In this document: in pieces, positions 1 through 5,531 of the stretch
How the letters are laid out: the number at the start of each line of letters is the position of its first letter
Position numbering within the stretch: the first letter of the stretch is position 1
Origin: Candidatus Bathyarchaeota archaeon
GTDB lineage: Archaea > Thermoproteota > Bathyarchaeia > TCS64
Length of the DNA stretch: 12,376 nucleotides
NCBI GenBank assembly: GCA_016934355.1
Contig: JAFGTA010000192.1
Coordinates: 1-12,376, forward strand
Reading direction: 5' to 3'
Translations under genes and position numbers: made by a program
The notes under the pieces: generated by a model
The model's input: only the letters and a program-made list of their open reading frames with translations
Database searches by the model: none
What the model was told of the DNA's origin: nothing

Positions 1-798
1 CATCAGCGGAAGGAACATGACGGTGTTGAACGGGTTCCTGTAGACCTCACCGAGTCCGTAGGTGATGAGCTCGTTCTTCTCCCTGTTGATGAGGAGGCTG
101 AGCTCCTTGATGCCGTTGAAAGCTGAGTAGCCCTTAGCTGGCGGGTCGTCGCCTGGGCACGGCAGGATGCAGAGCCCCATGATGGGGACGCCGCTGCCGA
201 CTGCCTGGCGTAGGTGGCGGGCGAAGTCCAGCGCCATGCCGCTGCCGGTTCCTCCTCCCAACCCGAACACTATGAGTATGATTGGGCTGCTTATGCTGCT
301 GAGGGCGCTGTCCTTGAACATGTTAGTGAAGGACTTGATGATACCCAGCTGGTAGTAGTTTAGGTTGTAGATGGCCTTAGCTAGGCTGCGGCGTCTGCCT
401 GCGCCTCCCGCGAGCGGCGGAATGGCTACGGTGCTAGGCAGCCACGGATAGTACTCTTTAATCTGGATGCCGTCGTTGACGAGGTGCTCCTTGAACTTGT
501 TCTGGACGAAGTCGAACATTGCCTCGGCGGACGGGAACTTGACGCTCTTGGCGATGACGTTGAGCCGCTCCTGCGGAATGCCCCTCCTCCTCATCTGCTC
601 CTGTATCTTGTTATACGTGTCGTCAAGGCTCTTTATGTCCGGGTCGGCGATGTCCATGGCTAGCAGGCTGAGCCTTGTGGCCCCGCTGTCCAGCATCTCC
701 ATGGTCTTGTCCGTCTTCAAGAAGTGCTCCACTACGTTTGTTCCTGCTCCGCCTAGCCCCACTATGTGGATCACGCTTGAGTATCCTAGTTCTGACAT
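1..798 (-). CDS. Tubulin/FtsZ-superfamily GTPase, non-canonical (3' end cut off by window edge)
   Basis: Translation from the ATG at 798 stays open for all 266 codons to the left edge, so the C-terminus is missing. A glycine-rich nucleotide loop, VGLGGAGTNVVEHF, lies at residues 13-26 (T1-like), a second, LAGGAGRRRSLAKA, near 129-142 (T3-like), and the tubulin signature GLGGGTGSG at 179-187 (T4). These are the GTP-binding loops of the tubulin/FtsZ superfamily. T4 falls about 70 residues later than in ordinary FtsZ, where it is near residue 105, because residues about 55-165 form a long mostly helical stretch. It is therefore not a standard FtsZ or CetZ. It may belong with the FtsZ-like families proposed to act in membrane remodelling (inference). 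The start is fixed by the TAATG overlap with the upstream membrane-protein gene, indicating translational coupling. The polymerisation-domain T7 loop with its catalytic aspartate would lie beyond the edge and cannot be checked. Confidence 0.88.
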   Translation of the reverse strand, partial: MSELGYSSVIHIVGLGGAGTNVVEHFLKTDKTMEMLDSGATRLSLLAMDIADPDIKSLDDTYNKIQEQMRRRGIPQERLNVIAKSVKFPSAEAMFDFVQNKFKEHLVNDGIQIKEYYPWLPSTVAIPPLAGGAGRRRSLAKAIYNLNYYQLGIIKSFTNMFKDSALSSISSPIILIVFGLGGGTGSGMALDFARHLRQAVGSGVPIMGLCILPCPGDDPPAKGYSAFNGIKELSLLINREKNELITYGLGEVYRNPFNTVMFLPLM

Positions 799-1778
799 TA
801 GTTTCTCTCCGCTTCCTTGAGTCTTTCATTGATTTCTGTGAGTCTCTGGGCCAAGTTCCTGTCTATCCTTGAGGCACGCATCTGCAGCGCCTCCATCTCC
901 CGTATCTGGTCCTCGACTATCATGGTGACGAAGCCGAGCTTGCTCCTCGTACGGAGGAACAACACGAGGCTCAGTATGAAAAGGACCGCCAGCCCCCCCA
1001 CAGCGGGGAGGAAGTACTGCTCCATCCAGCTTGGCCCAGTCTGGACGGGCGGCGCCTCTACTTCAAGATTGGTTAGCAGCTCAATGGCAGAGTCCACGAG
1101 GCCGAGCTGTGCCTCAGACTTGGCCACCTCCATGAACTTCTCGAACAGCTCTATGTACGCAGGGTCCACGTTGCTGTTCCTGTAGTCGGCTAGCTCTCCC
1201 TGCCTCTGGCTGAGGAGGAGGTTGTAGTCGTCTATCCTGGAGTCGATGATGTTCACGGTGATGCTGTCTAGCTCTGTCTCGTCCGGCCCTATCAGCCTGA
1301 GTATCTTGAGGTCGACGGGCCTGTGGATGGTGACTCCTTGGCTGCTCGACGGGGTTGTGATGTCCCTCTTTATGAGCGCGTAGACAGATACCTCGTAAAC
1401 TCCCTGGTTCTGGCTGAACTTAATAGTCCTGTCTGCCGGGTTATAGTCCTCCGTCACGTCCATCTCGGTGGTCTGAATGTTCCAGAAGACATCCTCGACG
1501 GTGGGCTTCAACAGGTTTGTTGACAGACTCAGCGTAAGCACGGCGAATGGTATGTTCTGCCTCACGTTGAGGGTGAATGTGATGTCGTACTCCGCTCCGG
1601 CGAAGACCGGCGCGTTCTGGACGAGGGTCCCCGTCGTGACGTCGTAGCTGAGCACGAGCCGCCCCGTGGTGAGGTCTTTGATCTCATACTTCTCAATCCA
1701 GTGGGTGTCGTCGGCCCCTCCCACGAGTAGCGTCGGTGTGAGGATGAGAACCATCAATAACACTGCGTACTTTTTCAC
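798..1778 (-). CDS. Single-pass membrane protein with extracytoplasmic domain and cytoplasmic coiled coil; partner of tubulin-like GTPase
   Basis: This 326-residue protein belongs to no family I recognise. Residues 1-21 are a signal peptide (MKKYAVLLMVLILTP followed by a small-residue stretch). Residues about 28-170 look like a beta-sandwich, with alternating hydrophobic strands such as LVLSYDV and YDITFTLNV. Residues about 180-240 are helical and could be TPR-like. One strong transmembrane segment, FLPAVGGLAVLFILSLVLFL, spans 256-275 and is followed by RTRSK, which places the C-terminus inside by the positive-inside rule. Residues 285-325 are charged and heptad-like, consistent with a cytoplasmic coiled coil. 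The start is GTG, with AGGGG 8 nt upstream. The stop overlaps the tubulin-like gene's ATG by one base, so the two products are probably made in fixed ratio. Inference: it anchors or regulates the tubulin-like filament at the membrane while sensing or binding something outside. Confidence 0.87.
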   Translation of the reverse strand: MKKYAVLLMVLILTPTLLVGGADDTHWIEKYEIKDLTTGRLVLSYDVTTGTLVQNAPVFAGAEYDITFTLNVRQNIPFAVLTLSLSTNLLKPTVEDVFWNIQTTEMDVTEDYNPADRTIKFSQNQGVYEVSVYALIKRDITTPSSSQGVTIHRPVDLKILRLIGPDETELDSITVNIIDSRIDDYNLLLSQRQGELADYRNSNVDPAYIELFEKFMEVAKSEAQLGLVDSAIELLTNLEVEAPPVQTGPSWMEQYFLPAVGGLAVLFILSLVLFLRTRSKLGFVTMIVEDQIREMEALQMRASRIDRNLAQRLTEINERLKEAERN

Positions 1779-1786
1779 TGTGCAAG

Positions 1787-1791
1787 CCCCT
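1787..1791 (-). promoter_or_regulatory. Ribosome binding site for the membrane-protein gene
   Basis: The minus strand reads AGGGG 8 nt ahead of the GTG at 1778. It supports GTG as the start codon; no ATG with a better signal lies nearby upstream in frame. Confidence 0.5.
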
Positions 1792-1815
1792 GATACTATC
1801 TCTGCTTTATCCTAG

Positions 1816-1827
1816 CAATTTAAATTG
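1816..1827 (-). promoter_or_regulatory. Palindromic TATA-like element, probable promoter of the membrane protein/tubulin pair
   Basis: CAATTTAAATTG is a perfect 12-bp palindrome in an AT-rich patch. Taken as a minus-strand TATA box, a start of transcription about 26 nt downstream would fall near 1795, leaving a short leader that contains the AGGGG at 1787-1791. A second similar element, GGTTTAAATACC, lies at 1839-1850 and could serve either strand. Assignment is by position and composition only. Confidence 0.5.
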
Positions 1828-1844
1828 TGCTGTATGCTGGTTTA

Positions 1845-1876
1845 AATACCAACATTCTATCTTAGGCGTTGGTATT
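1845..1876. repeat. 9-bp inverted repeat in divergent promoter region
   Basis: AATACCAAC at 1845-1853 is matched perfectly by its reverse complement GTTGGTATT at 1868-1876, with a 14-nt spacer. Centre-to-centre distance is 23 bp, about two helical turns, which suits a dimeric regulator. The left arm overlaps the TATA-like GGTTTAAATACC. It could be an operator controlling the divergent genes on either side, or a weak RNA hairpin; there is no T-run after it to suggest a terminator. Confidence 0.45.
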
Positions 1877-2001
1877 ATATTTCAACTTTTTTGGGGAAGT
1901 AACCGGGATTCAAGGGTAAAAAGTGGTTGTTTTCTGATTTAATAGCGTATACAACATTTTTTCCACGGAATATTCGTCTAATTTAGGCTCCGGGTGAGGC
2001 C

Positions 2002-2202
2002 GTGAATTATATTAATCTAGTTAACTTGCTTTTCACTAGGCTACAAACAGCGTTCAAGATGGACACCCTCTCTATGGTGGCTTCTCTCGTCAATGATGTC
2101 CTCGTATATACCATGGAACGCAGCCGCCGCGTGATAAATGAAGGCGCAGCAACAGTGGAGGGCGACAGAGTAACGCTGGTCAACGTGGACGAGGTTCAAT
2201 AG
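2002..2202 (+). CDS. Small protein, possible histone-fold (CENP-X-like)
   Basis: A 66-codon gene starting with GTG; an in-frame TAG at 1984-1986 limits upstream extension, and GGTGAGG at 1993-1999 is a close-spaced ribosome-binding sequence. The pattern is a short N-terminal helix (LVNLLFTRLQTAF, residues about 6-18), a long amphipathic helix (MDTLSMVASLVNDVLVYTME, about 20-39, continuing to about 47), then a basic/hydrophobic strand and short helix start, RVTLVNVDEVQ (56-66). This helix-long helix-strand order, with a closing TxxDV-like motif, resembles the histone fold, and most resembles CENP-X/MHF2 proteins, which end their fold in a similar VDVDQLEKV-like segment. The last helix would be short. 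This is pattern matching by eye; it could equally be an unrelated helical small protein. Base composition and codon use look coding. Its divergent placement next to the tubulin pair may mean shared control. Confidence 0.6.
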   Translation: MNYINLVNLLFTRLQTAFKMDTLSMVASLVNDVLVYTMERSRRVINEGAATVEGDRVTLVNVDEVQ

Positions 2203-2235
2203 AGCCCAGGGTGTCATCGAGGGAAATATGGGGAG

Positions 2236-3879
2236 CTACCGTGCACGTAGCACCTCGCCGTTGAGGGCGCCCGTGTGCTCGTTGTCCTCCACGGCGAGGA
2301 CGCCGTTCACATACACCATGCAGATACCGCTGGGATAGACACGGGGGTTCTCCCAAGAGGCGTTGTTCTTTATCTTGTCTGGGTCCCAAACCAGTACATC
2401 GGCCTTCTGCCAGGGTCTCAGGAGACCTCTGTCCATTACCCTCATTCTCTGGGCTGGTAAGCCGGTGCACTTCCTGACGGCGTCCTCTAAACTGAGGGCG
2501 CGGTCTTCCCTCACCCACTTCTCGAAGAAGTACGGGTACTGGCCGTACGCCCTGGTGGTCAGCTCCCCCACGGGCTCCTCCGAGAGGGGTCTACGCGGCG
2601 AGTCGTTGCCCGAGTCGATGGCGACGGAGCAGTTGGGGTGAAGCAGCGAAAACTCTGTGTCCCATCTGCTCGTTATCCCTACGGCGCCCCAAGCCCTGTT
2701 GAAGCCTTCTCCTTCTTTAACCAGTATCTCGATCAGGGCGTCGAACGGGTCTTTTCTCATCTGCTTTCCTATCTGCTTCAGGTTCATGCCGTTGTACTCT
2801 GGGCTCTTATCGGTGTGTGCCACCAGGAAACGGTCCCAGCTGTCAAGGAGTCCTCTTCTCCCGGCCAGAATTGGGCCGTATTGGCGGTTGGGGAGGTCCT
2901 TTTTTAGGTGTTCAACTACCTCCGGGTCTCTTAGCATCTCGTATGTGAACTCGGCGCCTTTCTTGGTGTACTTTGAGCCTATGACTATGGGCTCGTAGAG
3001 GGCGCAGCCACACCACCCCACCCCGTCGTCGTCCACTGTCCACGGCACCTGGTTGAAGCCGACGTCTAGTCTACGCAGCCTCGCGGCGTCGAAGAGGTCT
3101 ACTATGTGTTTTGTCTTCCCGTCCGAAGGGAACCTTGCGCCCCAGTGGACGCCCTCCACAGCTACCCCTGATCTCTCGCCTATCTCCACCGCCTCCCTGG
3201 CCGCCTCCACCACCTTGACGTCCCTGCTTCTGATGTGGGTGGCGTAGATGCCCCCATACTCGGCTACTTCTCGGCAGAGCTCGACGAGGGTGTCGGTGCC
3301 TGTCAGGGTCTGGGGGTCATACTCCAGGCCCGAGGAGAGTCCGTACGAGCCCATTTCCATCGCCTGCCTGAGCATGCCCTTCATCTGCTCAAGCTCCTCG
3401 TTGGTAGATGGCCGGTCATATGCGTCCATCCCCATGGCGGATACCAGTAGGTTGCTCAGCCCCGTGAAGGTCGCAGCGTTGATGGCCACTCCCCGGGACT
3501 CCATAGCGTTGAAGTACTCGGCCGTCGTGAGCCAGTCGACGCTGACCCCCATCGACTCCTCGTAGTGTTTCTTCGACGTCTCGTTTAACGGCGCAGCGGA
3601 GTTGCCGCAGTTACCGTTGAAGACCGTGGTTACGCCCTGTCGGATGAAGCTGTCCGCCTCGGGGTTCACCAGGAGCGACAGGTCGCTGTGGGAGTGGACG
3701 TCGATGAACCCCGGAGACACGACGAGGCCCCCGGCGTCGATCACGACGTCGTAGTCAGCAGGGTCTATTCTCCCTACCTGCCTGATCACTCCTGAGCCGA
3801 ACCCTACGTCGCCTTTGAACCACGGGGCGCCGGTCCCGTCGACGACCTTGCCGTCTTTAATCAATACATTCTGAACCAT
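2236..3879 (-). CDS. N-acyl-D-amino-acid deacylase (D-aminoacylase), amidohydrolase superfamily
   Basis: Predicted zinc hydrolase that removes the acyl group from N-acyl-D-amino acids. The chosen ATG (547 aa) is preceded by AGGAG at 3887-3891 and begins MVQNVLIKDGKVVDGTG, the usual N-terminus; an upstream in-frame ATG would add 24 basic residues and is less likely. Metal-site residues are visible: H62 and H64 in DVHSHSD, C91 in GNCG, H215 in YATHIR, and H245 in VEGVHWG. As known for the Alcaligenes enzyme (His67, His69, Cys96, His220, His250), the spacing is identical with a constant offset of five. The catalytic aspartate would be D422 or D426 in AIDSGNDSP, further along than in the reference, so residues about 250-400 hold an insertion or divergent segment. 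RAYGQYPYFF (443-452) and TGLPAQRM (472-479) are typical of the family. It diverges from the permease gene. A role with D-amino acids from peptidoglycan peptides is inference; other cyclic amide or acyl substrates are possible. Confidence 0.9.
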   Translation of the reverse strand: MVQNVLIKDGKVVDGTGAPWFKGDVGFGSGVIRQVGRIDPADYDVVIDAGGLVVSPGFIDVHSHSDLSLLVNPEADSFIRQGVTTVFNGNCGNSAAPLNETSKKHYEESMGVSVDWLTTAEYFNAMESRGVAINAATFTGLSNLLVSAMGMDAYDRPSTNEELEQMKGMLRQAMEMGSYGLSSGLEYDPQTLTGTDTLVELCREVAEYGGIYATHIRSRDVKVVEAAREAVEIGERSGVAVEGVHWGARFPSDGKTKHIVDLFDAARLRRLDVGFNQVPWTVDDDGVGWCGCALYEPIVIGSKYTKKGAEFTYEMLRDPEVVEHLKKDLPNRQYGPILAGRRGLLDSWDRFLVAHTDKSPEYNGMNLKQIGKQMRKDPFDALIEILVKEGEGFNRAWGAVGITSRWDTEFSLLHPNCSVAIDSGNDSPRRPLSEEPVGELTTRAYGQYPYFFEKWVREDRALSLEDAVRKCTGLPAQRMRVMDRGLLRPWQKADVLVWDPDKIKNNASWENPRVYPSGICMVYVNGVLAVEDNEHTGALNGEVLRAR

Positions 3880-3910
3880 CGAGGTTCTCCTGCGTGGAAT
3901 TCTCCCGCTT

Positions 3911-3919
3911 CCTATATAA
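3911..3919 (-). promoter_or_regulatory. TATA box of the D-aminoacylase gene
   Basis: The minus strand reads TTATATAGG. Transcription starting about 26 nt downstream would begin near 3889, about ten bases before the ATG at 3879, so the AGGAG site would lie at the very 5' end of the message. This also argues against the longer start at 3951, which lies upstream of this box. Confidence 0.55.
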
Positions 3920-3952
3920 TATGGGGCTCTTAGCCGTCGGTGCTGGGTCATC

Positions 3953-3960
3953 TTTTATAC
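3953..3960 (+). promoter_or_regulatory. TATA box of the LivH-like permease gene
   Basis: TTTTATAC is centred about 26 nt ahead of the ATG at 3983, with no Shine-Dalgarno sequence between. This is the spacing expected for a leaderless archaeal transcript and supports 3983 as the start over the TTG at 3980. Confidence 0.6.
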
Positions 3961-3982
3961 TGCCCTTCAAAGAGACGATTTG

Positions 3983-4957
3983 ATGAACCCCGCGTTTATC
4001 GCTAGTAGCTTAATAAACGTCAGCCTGCTCATCATCCTCTGCATCGGCTTCACGTTCACATACATGATCGAGAAGTTCCCTAACTTCGCTCACACCAGCT
4101 ACGCTAGCATAGGGACCATGGTCGCGTTCTACCTCGTAAAGTTCCAAGGCTTCAACCCTTACCAGACGTGGCCCGTCGCCGTGATGGCTGGGGGCCTCCT
4201 CGGCGTCGCACTGTACCTATTTATCATCAGGCCCATCAAGGTGCAGGGGATGAGGGAGATCACGCTGACTTTCACTTTCTATATCATCTCCCAGATCATC
4301 GGCTCTGTGATCGCCATGTTCAGCTACTGGCTGCTCATAGTCACTCGCATCCAGTCCAGCGGCTTCCTACTGAGGTCCTACGACTTCAGGGTGGAGGGCA
4401 TACCCGGCATCGGCATCGTTGCGCCGGTCACGGTGGTGGTCCTCGTGCTGGCGCTGAACGTCTTCCTCTACGCCTCCAAGTTCGGGATCGCCATGAGGGC
4501 GACTGCAGAGGACGAGTTCCTGGCCTCCAGCCTCGGCGTCAATATCAACAGGATACACTTGGCTTCATGGTTCATCTCGGGAGCTCTCGCAGCCCTCGCC
4601 GGAGCCATACTACCCCTGTGGATAGGGACCAGCGTCGACTACAGCGATAAGCTCCTCATCAGCGTGATGGCGGGCAGTGTGCTCGGCGGCCTCACCAGCA
4701 TTACGGGTGCGATCCTCGGGGGCTTCCTCGTGGCGTCTATCCAGAAGATACTAACCTACGTTCTCATCCGGGTGCTCGGGGTGTGGATTGGCGGCTATGA
4801 GGCGATGCTGCCCATAATATTCCTGTTCATCGTTTTAACCATCGAGCCCAACGGCCTCATGGCTATCAGGCGCGAGAGTCTTTCCATACATGGCGTGGGT
4901 GAGTCCTTGCACCGGCTCAGGAAGACTCTCTGGAACCTGCTTACGCCTGACAGCTAG
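3983..4957 (+). CDS. livH: ABC transporter permease, LivH type (branched-chain amino acid family)
   Basis: A 324-residue polytopic membrane protein with about eight hydrophobic segments. The LivH-type segment FPNFAHTSYASIG lies at 32-44 (compare the family's INFAHGE). The cytoplasmic coupling loop, AMRATAEDEFLASSLGVNIN, lies at 170-189, followed by SGALAALAGAI (199-209) and VLGGLTSITGAILGG (233-247). All are standard for permeases of the BPD_transp_2 family, which pair with a LivM permease, two ATPases and a substrate-binding protein. None of these partners is in the window, so it is either an orphan or completed elsewhere. The family moves branched-chain amino acids, but relatives carry urea, amides, short peptides and sugars; here the substrate is unknown. 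The neighbouring D-aminoacylase, divergently transcribed from the same 100-nt region, suggests an acyl-amino acid or D-amino acid (inference). Translation is probably leaderless from the ATG. Confidence 0.88.
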   Translation: MNPAFIASSLINVSLLIILCIGFTFTYMIEKFPNFAHTSYASIGTMVAFYLVKFQGFNPYQTWPVAVMAGGLLGVALYLFIIRPIKVQGMREITLTFTFYIISQIIGSVIAMFSYWLLIVTRIQSSGFLLRSYDFRVEGIPGIGIVAPVTVVVLVLALNVFLYASKFGIAMRATAEDEFLASSLGVNINRIHLASWFISGALAALAGAILPLWIGTSVDYSDKLLISVMAGSVLGGLTSITGAILGGFLVASIQKILTYVLIRVLGVWIGGYEAMLPIIFLFIVLTIEPNGLMAIRRESLSIHGVGESLHRLRKTLWNLLTPDS

Positions 4958-5445
4958 AGGGATATGATGACCTCGTCCGCCTTCTTGCTGCTCATGTAGT
5001 CGACGTCTATCCTCCCTATCGTGACCTTGCCGACGGACGAAGGCTTTACCTGTTCGCTGATGATCCGCTCCGGAGCCTCGTCCAGCCGCTCCGCCATGAG
5101 CCTCAGGGCACGTGTCTTCTCCTCGTAGTCCTCGACGAATGTGACGCTGCCCCTGAACTGGGTGGTCCTGTAGAGGTGGTCACAGCTTCCCTGCTGGTAG
5201 CCGCCGTCGATGAGCGCCTGCCCCCAGACCACCGGGTTACTCCTGAGGAAGTCGATCTTCTTTCCCTCCCTCGCGCAGTGGAAATAGAGCCTGTTGTTCT
5301 CCTCGTCGTATCCGTGGCTCAGAGTCGCTAGGTAGGGCTCGCCGCCCATGCACATCGCCACTGTGATGTGCTTAGCTTCGAGGATCACTCTCCGCAGCTC
5401 CTTGGGGTCTGTGACCTCCTTGTCATTCCGCCTCATGTGGTACAT
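4954..5445 (-). CDS. NimA-like / pyridoxamine 5'-phosphate oxidase-type split-barrel flavoprotein
   Basis: Predicted FMN-binding split-barrel protein of 163 residues (start at the ATG MYHMRRNDKEV; MRRND at 5436 is an alternative, and an upstream ATG at 5517 would add an uncharacteristic 24 residues). The pattern is that of the NimA/PPOX group: an N-terminal MRRNDKEVTD, GEPYLATLSHGYD, then RLYFHCAREGKKIDFLRSNP, which forms the flavin-binding strands. Family members are oxidoreductases or FMN/haem binders, including the nitroimidazole-resistance proteins; the actual substrate cannot be read from sequence. The gene ends tail-to-tail with the permease, the two stop codons sharing CTAG at 4954-4957, and diverges from the helicase gene. 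It is not obviously part of the amino-sugar pathway. Confidence 0.82.
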   Translation of the reverse strand: MYHMRRNDKEVTDPKELRRVILEAKHITVAMCMGGEPYLATLSHGYDEENNRLYFHCAREGKKIDFLRSNPVVWGQALIDGGYQQGSCDHLYRTTQFRGSVTFVEDYEEKTRALRLMAERLDEAPERIISEQVKPSSVGKVTIGRIDVDYMSSKKADEVIISL

Positions 5446-5498
5446 GGCTTTACATCGGCGCTGTAGCTTGAAAAGGGTGTCCCGGGTCTGATCAAGCT

Positions 5499-5506
5499 GT
5501 TTAAAT
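5499..5506 (+). promoter_or_regulatory. TATA-like element for the helicase gene, possibly bidirectional
   Basis: GTTTAAAT is centred about 29 nt ahead of the ATG at 5532, with no ribosome-binding sequence between, which suggests a leaderless message. TTTAAA is palindromic, so the same element could also drive the divergent flavoprotein gene, giving it a leader of roughly 30 nt. Confidence 0.5.
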
Positions 5507-5531
5507 GAGGTACCCATCTTATGGTACTGCT

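Larger units (their letters stand above)
1779..2001. promoter_or_regulatory. AT-rich divergent intergenic region
   Basis: This 223-nt stretch is strikingly AT-rich compared with the GC-rich genes around it. Besides the palindromic TATA element and inverted repeat listed separately, it holds plus-strand TATA candidates TGATTTAATAG near 1935-1945 and TCTAATTTAG near 1977-1985 ahead of the small gene at 2002. I see no tRNA or other structured RNA in it. Confidence 0.5.

Noticed and set aside
467..820. Plus-strand open frame opposite the tubulin-like gene
   Set aside because: The minus-strand frame there holds the tubulin motifs and is coupled to the neighbour; this one is Ser/Leu/Met-rich shadow sequence.
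2203..2235. Possible terminator between the convergent small gene and the D-aminoacylase
   Set aside because: The 33-nt gap shows neither a T-run nor a convincing hairpin.
3880..3951. N-terminal extension of the D-aminoacylase from the upstream ATG
   Set aside because: The 24 extra residues are basic and unlike the family, lie across the TATA box, and a good AGGAG site precedes the inner ATG.
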